Translations under genes and position numbers: made by a program
Source: Candidatus Bathyarchaeota archaeon
GTDB lineage: Archaea; Thermoproteota; Bathyarchaeia; TCS64
DNA: 64,000 bases
NCBI GenBank assembly: GCA_016783455.1
Contig: JADHWN010000002.1
Span: 1-64,000, forward strand
Direction of reading: 5' to 3'
Notes under the pieces: generated by a model
The model's input: the letters and a program-made list of their open reading frames with translations, nothing else
Database searches by the model: none
What the model was told of the DNA's origin: nothing
In this document: one piece after another, positions 1 through 7,710 of the stretch
How positions within the stretch are numbered: position 1 is the stretch's first letter
Layout: the number at the start of each line of letters is the position of its first letter

Positions 1-191
1 GTGTTTAGCTCAGATTAAAATAAGCGAGATTTATTTATATTCTATCTAGTTTTTGCTAAATAAATCATGAAAATGTTAAAATAAGCACTGTTTAGAATTT
101 AATTTGACTTATATGCGTAACGAGCTAAACACGTACAAACATATTAAGTATGAAAAGTCTAAGGAGATTTTATTAAGATAAATTCATGTTC
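1..191. other. AT-rich stretch without a recognised gene
   Basis: This end of the window is AT-rich. I see no open frame with a plausible start, no tRNA and no convincing hairpin. It lies downstream of the minus-strand gene that ends at 192, so it may hold that transcript's terminator, but no clear U-run is visible. Confidence 0.4.
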
Positions 192-479
192 TTACGTTTT
201 TTCCTCTCTGTATATCTTATTGTATATTTCATCCCATTTAACTTCTCCAATTTTTTCATATAATTCTATCATGACTTTACGGAAGGCCTGTCTCCAAATT
301 TCATTGTCATATTTGAAATAGACTATGGACAGCTCATTCCATATCTCATTTTTATCCTCTTCAATATCTATATTATCAGGTGGAATAATTTTAACTAAGG
401 TCTCTCTTATCCTCCCTCTGATAATCTCCAGGGTTCCACTGGCGGGGATATTCAGGTTAGGCGCACGTTCTTGCGCCAT
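192..479 (-). CDS. Small helical protein of unknown function, 95 aa
   Basis: I do not recognise this protein. It is a charged, probably mostly helical 95-residue product with no signal peptide or membrane segment. The C-terminal half is rich in Trp, Tyr, Lys and Glu (for example WRQAFRKVMIELYEK). The ATG at 479 lies 3 nt after the stop of the coiled-coil gene upstream, so the two were probably co-transcribed. The base composition is more AT-rich than that of the coiled-coil gene. It could be a partner of the coiled-coil protein, but nothing in the sequence proves that. Confidence 0.5.
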   Translation of the reverse strand: MAQERAPNLNIPASGTLEIIRGRIRETLVKIIPPDNIDIEEDKNEIWNELSIVYFKYDNEIWRQAFRKVMIELYEKIGEVKWDEIYNKIYREEKT

Positions 480-482
480 GGT

Positions 483-1286
483 TCATAAAGACGGTTCCGA
501 TGAACGTATTCTCGAGAGCAGCTCGGCGTTCTCTGCCTTGAGATCGGACAGCTGCCTCTCCTGAAGCCCCATCTTCTCTTCGAGGACCCTATATCTCTCC
601 GGAGCTTCCCGTTGTCTTATCTCAAGTCGGGAGTTCTGCTCTTTTAGGCTGGAGAGCTCTCTATCCCGAGAGCTCATTCTCGCCTCAAGGGACTCGCGCG
701 TCCGGAGGGCCTCACCGTACATACCCTCTAGTTTGGAGTTCTCTGCCTTCAGTTCGGAGACTTCCCTATCATGTGTATCCAGCTCCTCATGCATTGACCT
801 GCATTTCTTGAGGGCCTCGACATTCGTAATTCTTAACTCTGAATTCTCTGCCTTGATGTCGGATATCTCCCTCTCTCGGAGGCTTGCATTCTCCTCAAGG
901 GCCTTGCATCTATCCAGGGCTTCTTGGTGTCTTATCTCAAGTTGGGAGTTCTGATCTTTCAGATTGGAGAGCTCTCTATCCCAAGAGCTCATTCTCGCCT
1001 CAAGGGACTCGCGATTCTGGAGGGCCTCGTTATTCATGTTCTTCAATTTGGAGTTCTCAGCCTCCAGTTAGGAGACCGCCTTATTTTGCGTATCCAGCTG
1101 CGCCTGCATTGACCTGCATTTCTCAAGGGCCTCGTTACTCGTGCCCCTTAGTTTGGAGTTCTCTGTTTTGAGGTCGGATAGTAACCTCTCCTGTAGACCC
1201 GCCTTCTCCTCCAGGGTCTTGCATCTCTTCTGGGACTCTTCATAGAGGCTCTTTTTCACGCCTCCAAGCCACTCTAAAAGGCTCAA
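483..1286 (-). pseudogene. Coiled-coil repeat protein split by an in-frame TAA
   Basis: Two consecutive frames, 1286-1068 and 1046-483, are in the same reading phase and separated only by a TAA at 1070-1068. The residues after the stop (LEAENSKL) continue the repeat pattern seen elsewhere as SELKAENSKLEG, so the TAA replaces a Glu codon (GAA). Read through, the product is about 267 aa and almost entirely heptad-like coiled coil. It is built from units of about 100 residues carrying ESLEARMSS, LSDLKAEN and ALKKCRSM-type blocks. The upstream start is uncertain; the TTG at 1286 is the longest choice. The second half could restart at an internal ATG near 1046. Function is unknown; a structural or spacer role is typical of such proteins. 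Confidence 0.6.
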
Positions 1287-1438
1287 ACTTCAGACCCATC
1301 CAATTGATATCGATTACTGGAGTTAATAAGATTGATAGTAAAGCGTTTGACGTGTTGTTTGAAGGATTTCTTCTAATAAATTGCTCTTGGCTTTCAAATT
1401 AGCTTGGGTGTGGGGGTAGGGGATATTAATCGGGGGAG

Positions 1439-1521
1439 TGCGGGGGGAGGGATTCGAACCCTCGGAAGCCTGAGCTACAGGATCTTGAGTCCCGCCCCTT
1501 TGACCACTCGGGAACCCCCGC
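1439..1521 (-). tRNA. tRNA-Leu (anticodon CAA)
   Basis: The minus strand folds as a cloverleaf with acceptor strands GCGGGGG and CCCCCGC and discriminator A. The anticodon stem is CGGGA/TCCTG with loop CTCAAGA, giving anticodon CAA. It has a long variable arm, as archaeal tRNA-Leu does, and a TTCGAAT T-loop. CCA is not encoded. A TATA-like TTTTAAG lies about 30 nt upstream on the minus strand (near 1552). Confidence 0.95.
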
Positions 1522-1590
1522 CCACCCAATAACACAACCCGAACGACTTAAAACCTATTCGACAACCGCCCGAAAATGAAAAAAGGGGAA

Positions 1591-2493
1591 TTAGTAGGGA
1601 AGCCTCTTCCCATCGATCTCCAAGAGCTGCTTCCACTGCCCGTTGACCCGGGACTGGATCTCCTGGGACTCCCCGTCAGTCAGGTGCCTGAACCGCCTCT
1701 GCAGCCCCAGGGCCTCCCCCACCGGCTTCAGCTCCCTCGGCTTATACGTCAGCCTGAAGTCGTTGCCCTCGGTGATCTCGAAGAGGGGCCAGATCCCGCT
1801 CTGCACAGTCAGCCTCGCCACCTTGATCGTGTCACTAGGGCTGAACCCCCAACCCGTGGGGCAGGGAGACTGGACGTGGAGGAACTTGAACCCCTTCAGC
1901 CCCTTCGCGTACTCGATCTTCCCCACCAGATCGCTGGGATAGGCGATGCTCGCCGTCCCCACGTAGGCCACGTCATGGGCCGCCACGATGAAGGGCAGGT
2001 TCTTCCTCTTGGTCCGCTTCCCCCTCCGGATATACGAAGCCGGCGTTGTCGTGGTCTGGGCGTACTTGGGGGTCGCACCGCTCCTCTGGCCTCCGGTGTT
2101 CATGTAGGCCTGGTTGTCGGCGCAGATCCAGAAGACGTTCTCGTTCCGCTCGGCAGCGCCCGAGAGCCCCTGGAGGCCGATGTCAGCGGTCCCCCCGTCC
2201 CCGTAGAAGGCGACGACGTTCATGTCCTCTATGCCCCTGGCGGCCAGGCCGTTGGTTATACCCGAGACGAGGGCTCCCCCGCCCTCGAAGACCGTCCCCG
2301 TGCTGAACAGGGGGATGTTCCTCGACAGGGTGATCCAGATGCACCCCGGCACCAGCGTGAATATGGTCTTCCTGCCAAAGGCCTTGAAGGCCAGGCGGGC
2401 CAGGATGGCATGTCCACAGCCCTGGCAGCTCGTGGAGCCGCTGGTGACGATCTCCTCCCCGACCATCTTCCCTATCGGTACTGATTTACTCAT
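1591..2493 (-). CDS. porB: 2-oxoacid:ferredoxin oxidoreductase, beta (TPP) subunit
   Basis: This is the thiamine-diphosphate subunit of a pyruvate/2-oxoisovalerate:ferredoxin oxidoreductase, which converts a 2-oxoacid and CoA to acyl-CoA, CO2 and reduced ferredoxin. The N-terminus carries SCQGCGHA, with cysteines of the type that bind a 4Fe-4S cluster. The TPP/Mg site is GDGGTADIG followed by the ADNQAYMNTGGQRSG segment. I chose ATG 2493 (MSKSVPIG), giving 300 aa, because it follows a GGTGAAAG ribosome site and the alpha-subunit stop at 2504; the longer frame overlaps porA. It is last in the gamma-delta, alpha, beta operon. Whether pyruvate or a branched-chain oxoacid is preferred cannot be read from the sequence. 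Confidence 0.93.
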   Translation of the reverse strand: MSKSVPIGKMVGEEIVTSGSTSCQGCGHAILARLAFKAFGRKTIFTLVPGCIWITLSRNIPLFSTGTVFEGGGALVSGITNGLAARGIEDMNVVAFYGDGGTADIGLQGLSGAAERNENVFWICADNQAYMNTGGQRSGATPKYAQTTTTPASYIRRGKRTKRKNLPFIVAAHDVAYVGTASIAYPSDLVGKIEYAKGLKGFKFLHVQSPCPTGWGFSPSDTIKVARLTVQSGIWPLFEITEGNDFRLTYKPRELKPVGEALGLQRRFRHLTDGESQEIQSRVNGQWKQLLEIDGKRLPY

Positions 2494-2503
2494 CTCTTTC
2501 ACC

Positions 2504-3664
2504 TCACACCCACTCCACGAGGGGCTCAACCGGCCCCCTCGCGGCCTCCAACGTCTTCTCAGCGATCCTCCGAACCATACCGGGTGTCACCTCTTCCCCG
2601 GATAGGCCCGTGTGGAACCCTAAGACGCTGGGCTTATCGTCCACGTTGTACAGGGCGGACCTCAGCTCGTTGAAGACGACGCCCCCGCTCCCAATGGAGA
2701 TGTTCCTGTCGATGACGCCGAAGGCGTTGTACCTCTTGGCCATCTCCCTGAATTCGTCGTGGGGGAACGGCCTGAACGTCTTCAGCTTGACGAGCCCCAC
2801 GTCCTTCCCCTCCTCCCTGAGGTCGTCGATGGTGGGCCTGGCGGTGCTGGCGATGGTGCCCATGGCGACTATCACCGCCTCGGCGCCCTCGCAGTTGTAC
2901 TCCTCGTAGAGGCCGCCGTAGCTCCTGCCGAAGACCTTGCCGAACTCCTCGTCCACCTCCACTATGACCTCCTTGGCCGCCATCATGTTCTCGTGGTGAT
3001 CTATCCAGGCCTTCTGGGTGCCGTATCCACCCGCACCCCTCGACATGTTGGCCCTCCACTCCTCTATGGTCATATCGGGGTGGGGGGCGCTCCTCCCCTT
3101 GAAGGGCGGAAGGAAGCTATCCACTAGGTCCTGGTCCGGTATCTCCACGGGCTCCGCCGTGTAGCTCAGGATGTATCCGTCGAGGCCCAGCGCCACGGGT
3201 AGGTAGACCCTGTCGTTCTCCGCTATCCTGTAGGACATTATCATCGTGTCCAGGACCTCCTGAGTGTTCTCGCAGTAGAGATGTATCCAGCCTGTGTCCC
3301 TCTGGGCCATGAGGTCCGTGTGGTCGGGCTGCATGCTCTTGTTGCTCCTGTGGACCACCGCCATCACGATGGGCAGCCTGCACCCCATCATGGGGTGATG
3401 CATGTAAAGCAGGCCGGGACCGCTCGTGGCGGTGAAGGCCCTGGCCCCTGCCCAGGAGGCCCCCTGGACGGAGACCTGGGCGCTCATCTCGGACTCGACC
3501 TCGATGAACTTGGCGTCCAGCCTCCCGCTCGCGATGAAGTCAGCCAGGTACTCCACGATGGTGGTCTGGGGCGTGATCGGGTACGCCGACGTTACCTGAA
3601 CCCTTGAGAGCACGGCTCCGTAGGCTACGGCCTTGTTCCCTACCATCAGTTCCTTGTGTCCCAT
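2504..3664 (-). CDS. porA: 2-oxoacid:ferredoxin oxidoreductase, alpha subunit
   Basis: Alpha subunit of the same cytoplasmic complex, about 386 aa, as usual for PorA/VorA. The family hallmark VTSAYPITPQT, which contacts the pyrimidine ring of TPP, lies near the N-terminus, followed by ESEMSAQ and ATSGPGL. The ATG at 3664 (MGHKELMVG) is preceded by a GAGGTGAG ribosome site overlapping the end of the gamma-delta gene at 3666; a GTG nine bases upstream is the alternative. Tight packing with its neighbours implies translational coupling. In an archaeon with H4MPT enzymes this complex would link acetyl-CoA to pyruvate or ferment amino-acid-derived oxoacids; the direction is inference. Confidence 0.94.
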   Translation of the reverse strand: MGHKELMVGNKAVAYGAVLSRVQVTSAYPITPQTTIVEYLADFIASGRLDAKFIEVESEMSAQVSVQGASWAGARAFTATSGPGLLYMHHPMMGCRLPIVMAVVHRSNKSMQPDHTDLMAQRDTGWIHLYCENTQEVLDTMIMSYRIAENDRVYLPVALGLDGYILSYTAEPVEIPDQDLVDSFLPPFKGRSAPHPDMTIEEWRANMSRGAGGYGTQKAWIDHHENMMAAKEVIVEVDEEFGKVFGRSYGGLYEEYNCEGAEAVIVAMGTIASTARPTIDDLREEGKDVGLVKLKTFRPFPHDEFREMAKRYNAFGVIDRNISIGSGGVVFNELRSALYNVDDKPSVLGFHTGLSGEEVTPGMVRRIAEKTLEAARGPVEPLVEWV

Positions 3665-3665
3665 A

Positions 3666-4469
3666 CTACTCACCTCTCTCCGACTCCGATTTCATCTCTA
3701 TGGCGCCCACAGGGCACTCCTCGACGCATATACCGCAGCCCTTACAGTAGGCGTAGTCGATGACGCTCTTATCGTCGACCATCTCGATGCAGTGCTCCGG
3801 ACAGTAGACCCAGCATAATCGGCAGCCGGTGCACTTCTCCAAGTCTACGACGGGCCTGAAGGTCCTCCAGTCAGCCCTGGACCCCGCGGGGGCCTTCTCC
3901 CCCACGACCTCGGCGACGATCTTCGGGTCACCGACTTCCGTGGCCTCGTAGGCGGCCTCGACGGCCTTCACGTTTATCTCCCCAAGCGTCCCCTTCCACT
4001 GCTGCTTGACCGCCTCAATGACTGACTCAAGCCCTATCTCCCCGGTGGCCTTGACGAAGGCCCCCAGGATAGCCGTGTTGGTGATGGGTCGCCCAAGGGT
4101 CTCTAGGGCGATGCCTGTCGCGTCGACTGTCGCTACCTTATAGGGTTTGAGGAGCTCTATCTCCTCGGGTGGGACTGAGCTGTTCAGGATGAGCATGCCG
4201 TCGTCCTTGAGGCCCTCGGTGATGTTCACCGTCTTCCTGAGGAGGGAGTCGAGCACCACGACGTAGTCGGGCTCATGGATGAGGCTCCTCACCATCTTGT
4301 CCTTCTCACCGATCCTGACGAACGCCGTCACAGGGGCCCCCCGCCTCTCCGTCCCGTACATCGGGATCGACTGACTATGTTTATCCTCCAGGAAGGCGGC
4401 GGTCGCCAGGAGCCTTGAGGCCGTCACGGCGCCCTGTCCGCCTCTCCCGTGTAGACGAATCTCTATCAT
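3666..4469 (-). CDS. 2-oxoacid:ferredoxin oxidoreductase, fused gamma-delta subunit
   Basis: This 267-aa protein joins a gamma domain to a delta-type ferredoxin domain. The gamma part starts with [13 protein letters not shown] and carries [11 protein letters not shown]. The C-terminal 70 residues hold two 4Fe-4S sites, [15 protein letters not shown] and [12 protein letters not shown]. Gamma and delta are separate genes in many archaea and are fused here. It is first in the operon; the ATG at 4469 gives the expected N-terminus. The ferredoxin domain passes electrons from the TPP site to soluble ferredoxin. Confidence 0.93.
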   Translation of the reverse strand: MIEIRLHGRGGQGAVTASRLLATAAFLEDKHSQSIPMYGTERRGAPVTAFVRIGEKDKMVRSLIHEPDYVVVLDSLLRKTVNITEGLKDDGMLILNSSVPPEEIELLKPYKVATVDATGIALETLGRPITNTAILGAFVKATGEIGLESVIEAVKQQWKGTLGEINVKAVEAAYEATEVGDPKIVAEVVGEKAPAGSRADWRTFRPVVDLEKCTGCRLCWVYCPEHCIEMVDDKSVIDYAYCKGCGICVEECPVGAIEMKSESERGE

Positions 4470-4555
4470 AATGGCTCAAATGTTAGGCCAGTTGTATATT
4501 AGAGTGAGGGTAGACGAGAAAGTACGTCCCGAAGTTCCTAGGTTCAGTGCACTCC

Positions 4556-4563
4556 TTAAATAT
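4556..4563 (+). promoter_or_regulatory. TATA box of pyrH
   Basis: TTAAATAT is centred about 30 nt before the pyrH ATG. Archaeal transcription normally starts 25-30 nt after the TATA box, so the mRNA should be leaderless or nearly so. No ribosome site precedes the ATG, which agrees. Confidence 0.55.
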
Positions 4564-4589
4564 CTCAAGAGCAAATCCCATCCGAAACC

Positions 4590-5264
4590 ATGAAGATCTC
4601 CATCAGCCTCGGCGGGAGCCTCCTCCCCCGGGAGGGCACCCCGGAGACATATCAGAGATACGCCCAAGTCCTCAGGAAACTCAAGGAGAGAGGCCACACA
4701 CTCATCGTCGTCTGCGGAGGCGGAAAGCCCGCCAGGGAGTGGATAAAGATCGCCAAGGAGCTGGGCGCCGACTCCTACACCCAGGACCGCCTCGGCATCC
4801 ACGCCACCCACCTCAACGCCCTCCTCCTCATCGCGGCCCTGGGCCCCGACGCCCACCCCCACATCCACCGCCGGGGCAGCGAGGTCAAGCGCAACCTCGG
4901 GGACAGGATCCTCGTCGGCGGAGGCCACCTCCCGGGCTCCAGCACCGACTACCGGGCCGTCCTCTTCGCCGAGGCAGCGGGCGCAGACCTTATCATCAAC
5001 GCCACGGACGTTGACGGGGTCTACGACAAGAACCCTAAAAGCCACCCCGACGCTATCAAATTGGACCGGATAACCTTCCCCCAGCTGGAGAGGATCATCC
5101 TGGAGAACACAGAGCAGGCGCCCGGGGAGTACGGGCTATTCGACCTGAAGGCCGTGAGGCGCGCCAAGAAACTGAGGATCCCCCTGGTCTTCATAGATGG
5201 GTCCGACCCCGAGGAGATCATGAGGGCCGTCGAGGGGGGCCACGGGGGCACCGAGGTCCGCTAG
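4590..5264 (+). CDS. pyrH: Uridylate kinase (UMP kinase), archaeal type
   Basis: Amino-acid-kinase-fold enzyme that phosphorylates UMP to UDP in pyrimidine synthesis. The 224-aa length is typical of archaeal PyrH. Visible motifs are ISLGGSLL at the N-terminus (phosphate-binding Gly loop), VVCGGGKPAREW, GGHLPGSSTD for UMP binding, and NATDVDGVYDKNP near the nucleotide site. The start is the first ATG and matches the TATA spacing. It faces the GNAT gene, and the two coding ends overlap by 4 nt. Confidence 0.92.
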   Translation: MKISISLGGSLLPREGTPETYQRYAQVLRKLKERGHTLIVVCGGGKPAREWIKIAKELGADSYTQDRLGIHATHLNALLLIAALGPDAHPHIHRRGSEVKRNLGDRILVGGGHLPGSSTDYRAVLFAEAAGADLIINATDVDGVYDKNPKSHPDAIKLDRITFPQLERIILENTEQAPGEYGLFDLKAVRRAKKLRIPLVFIDGSDPEEIMRAVEGGHGGTEVR

Positions 5265-5596
5265 AGCCAGGGAGCCTCCCGTATCCGGAGTATCTTTCTC
5301 TTCCCCTCGCCCGTGAACCCCAGCTTCCCCCAGAAGTCCTCGGGTTTCTCCCAGTGGACGTCGTCCAGGGAGACCGTCTCGTACCCCATCTCCGCCCACC
5401 TCCCGATGATCTCCTTCATCGCCTGGGATCCGATGCCCGAGTTCCTGAGCCTCTCGAGGATGTAGACGTACTCGATCCATACGCCTTTCTCAGCGTCCTC
5501 GTCTACGAAGGCGTCGATGAAGCCCACCTTCTTTCCGTCCAGGCTGATATTCATGGAGAGGCCGCGGAACACCTCAAGCTCGATTTCGGGCGGCAT
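5261..5596 (-). CDS. GNAT-family N-acetyltransferase, 111 aa
   Basis: Small single-domain GCN5-type acetyltransferase. The acetyl-CoA pyrophosphate loop is RLRNSGIGSQAMKEI (R-x-x-G-x-G/A pattern), after the strand EYVYILE. A FWGKLGF segment near the C-terminus is the usual final GNAT strand. The substrate cannot be told. It is convergent with pyrH and overlaps its stop by 4 nt. Confidence 0.82.
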   Translation of the reverse strand: MPPEIELEVFRGLSMNISLDGKKVGFIDAFVDEDAEKGVWIEYVYILERLRNSGIGSQAMKEIIGRWAEMGYETVSLDDVHWEKPEDFWGKLGFTGEGKRKILRIREAPWL

Positions 5597-5682
5597 TGGG
5601 GATTCACCTAATGGGATTTCTGGGTGTATTACGGGTTCACCGCATTATTAAGGCGACTATGGTCTCCGGGTGCTCAGTAACG

Positions 5683-5689
5683 TATATAA
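5683..5689 (+). promoter_or_regulatory. TATA box of prf1
   Basis: TATATAA lies 45 nt before the prf1 ATG. A strong ribosome site (GAGGAGG, about 5716-5723) sits just before the ATG, so this message should have a short leader, unlike pyrH. Confidence 0.55.
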
Positions 5690-5730
5690 CGCCTCGGACT
5701 GTTATTTGACCGTCAAGAGGAGGAAACCCC

Positions 5731-6990
5731 ATGTCAGATGAGAACCCGTCCCTGGCGAGATTCCGGTTCCAGCGGATGCTGGAGATGCTGGAGACCAAGG
5801 AGGGACGGGGCACGGAGCTCATCACCGTCTACATCCCCCCGGGGAAGCAGCTCAGCGAGGTGATGAGCGACCTCCGCACCGAGTGGGGCACCGCCGGGAA
5901 CATAAAGTCCAAGACCACCAAGAAGAACGTCCAGGACGGCCTCACCAAGGTCATGGAGCAGCTCAAGCTCTTCAAGACCATCCCCCCCACGGGCCTCGTC
6001 CTCTTCGCGGGCACCATAGCCAGCGAGCAGCACGGCGTCGGCGACATGGAGACCTATACCGTCATCCCACCGGATCCCATCGGCATCTACTACTACAGGT
6101 GCGAGCACAGGTTCATCCTGGATCCCCTCTTCGAGCTCCTCCGCACCGAGGACAGCTACGGGATCGTCATCATCGACGCAAAGTCCGCCACATTCGCCAT
6201 GCTCAAGGGGAAGCGGGCCAACATCGTCAAGAACATCACCTCGGGCGTCGAGGGGAAGACCCGGGCGGGGGGTCAGAGCTCCCGGAGGTACGAGCGGCTC
6301 AGGGACATGCACCTCAACGAGTACTACAGGAGAGTTGGTAAGTACATCACCGAGATCTACCTGGAGGTCCCCAACCTGAAGGGGATCCTCGTCGGCGGGC
6401 CGGGCCCCACCAAGGAGGAGTTCCTCAAGGGAGATCACATCCACTACGAGCTCAAGGACAAGATCCTCACCACCGTGGACACCGGCTACACGGGCCACGA
6501 GGGGGTCAAGGAGGTGGTGGAGCGCTCCAAGGACTTCCTGAAGAACGTCCGTTTCTACGAGGAGCGCAAGATAGTCCAGGACTTCCTCTACAACATCGGC
6601 CAGGACACCGGCCTCTCCACATACGGCGAACGGGAGGTCATCCAGGCCCTGAGGAGCAACAACGTCCGCACCCTCCTCATCTCCGAGGCGGTGAGGCGGG
6701 CCTTCGTGAGGCTCCAGTGCAGGGACTGCGGCGCTAAGGAGACCCGCATCGTCGACCTCGACGAGCTTGGGGCATGGGAGGAGAACGTGAGCGACCTAAA
6801 ATGTATAAAATGCGACAATGGCAGCTACGAGATCATGGAGAGGGAGGACCTCATAGAGCACCTCGTGAAGCTGGCGGAGGGCACCGACGCCAAGGTGGAG
6901 ATAATCTCCCCGGAGACCGAGGAGGGCGTCATGCTGATAAAGTCCTTCGGAGGCCTCGCGGCGATCCTCAAGTACCGTCAGTTCCGCTAG
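5731..6990 (+). CDS. prf1: Peptide chain release factor aRF1
   Basis: Archaeal class-1 release factor of 419 aa, the normal length. It reads all three stop codons and triggers peptide release on the ribosome. The NIKS stop-recognition motif is at residues 57-60 and the catalytic GGQ at 180-182 (RAGGQSSRR). The C-terminal part has a CRDCG...CIKC pair typical of the archaeal minidomain. The ATG at 5731 follows a GGAGG ribosome site. Confidence 0.97.
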   Translation: MSDENPSLARFRFQRMLEMLETKEGRGTELITVYIPPGKQLSEVMSDLRTEWGTAGNIKSKTTKKNVQDGLTKVMEQLKLFKTIPPTGLVLFAGTIASEQHGVGDMETYTVIPPDPIGIYYYRCEHRFILDPLFELLRTEDSYGIVIIDAKSATFAMLKGKRANIVKNITSGVEGKTRAGGQSSRRYERLRDMHLNEYYRRVGKYITEIYLEVPNLKGILVGGPGPTKEEFLKGDHIHYELKDKILTTVDTGYTGHEGVKEVVERSKDFLKNVRFYEERKIVQDFLYNIGQDTGLSTYGEREVIQALRSNNVRTLLISEAVRRAFVRLQCRDCGAKETRIVDLDELGAWEENVSDLKCIKCDNGSYEIMEREDLIEHLVKLAEGTDAKVEIISPETEEGVMLIKSFGGLAAILKYRQFR

Positions 6991-7074
6991 AACGCTAAAC
7001 GAAAAAGATGCATGCAAGGAGAATAAGTCTCTGAAAAAGAGAAATGTCCGCGCATGCATAAGAGGAGACAGATA

Positions 7075-7533
7075 ATGAAAAAACAAACTCTCGAAATCAA
7101 GGTGGCGCTTCAGATCCTAAAACCCGTGAAAACAGTGTTCGAGGCCATCATCGACCCAGAAAAGATGTCTAACTATTTCATCTCAAAAGGTAGCGGAAGA
7201 ATGATCGAAGGAAAACAGGTGAGATGGATGTTCCCAGAGTTTGAGGAGGAGTTTCCCATCAGCGTTGGGAAAATAGAGCAGGATAGATACATCTCTTATT
7301 ACTGGGAGGTAGACGGAGAAGAGCTTCTGGTAGAGATGACTCTTACTCCAGTAGATGGCGATGCGACCATAGTGACAGTAACCGAGAAAAGCATGATCAA
7401 CGATGAGGCAGGCATCAAATGGCTAATGGGAAACACAGGGGGGTGGGCTAACTTCCTTGCCTGTCTGAAGGCATACCTCGAATATGGAATCAATCTGAGA
7501 AAAGGCGCATTTGACTTCCTGAAAAAAACTTAA
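7075..7533 (+). CDS. SRPBCC/AHSA1-like domain protein
   Basis: A 152-aa protein of the START-like AHSA1 fold: amphipathic N-terminal strand, then VFEAIIDPEKMSNYF, the central WMFPEFEEEFPI and RYISYYWEV strands, and the long C-terminal helix NTGGWANFLACLKAYLEYG. Such proteins bind hydrophobic ligands or act as stress co-chaperones; the ligand is unknown. I chose ATG 7075 (MKKQTLEIK), which follows AGAGGAGACA, over the upstream frame. It is more AT-rich than its neighbours. Confidence 0.8.
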   Translation: MKKQTLEIKVALQILKPVKTVFEAIIDPEKMSNYFISKGSGRMIEGKQVRWMFPEFEEEFPISVGKIEQDRYISYYWEVDGEELLVEMTLTPVDGDATIVTVTEKSMINDEAGIKWLMGNTGGWANFLACLKAYLEYGINLRKGAFDFLKKT

Positions 7534-7710
7534 CCCTAAAAATCCTTCGCAGTGCGGGTGGTGCGCGCGGGATATACTCGCAAGGGATTCATGTAATTTT
7601 CCCAGTATGTTAATTCAAAACTGTGGACTTTTATTCACACGGAATAAGTCTATGATTTTACTCGAATTTAATATAAGATATGGAGTAAGATAAGCTGTTT
7701 TCATGCTGTT

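Noticed and set aside
483..1286. Repeat pattern as a CRISPR or satellite array
   Set aside because: The repeats are long, imperfect and codon-phased, and encode heptads; there are no short identical repeats with unique spacers. No CRISPR array was seen anywhere in the window.
1576..2484. Long plus-strand open frame opposite porB
   Set aside because: Pro/Leu/Gly/Arg-rich translation without any domain; it is the antisense shadow of a well-supported oxidoreductase gene in GC-rich DNA.
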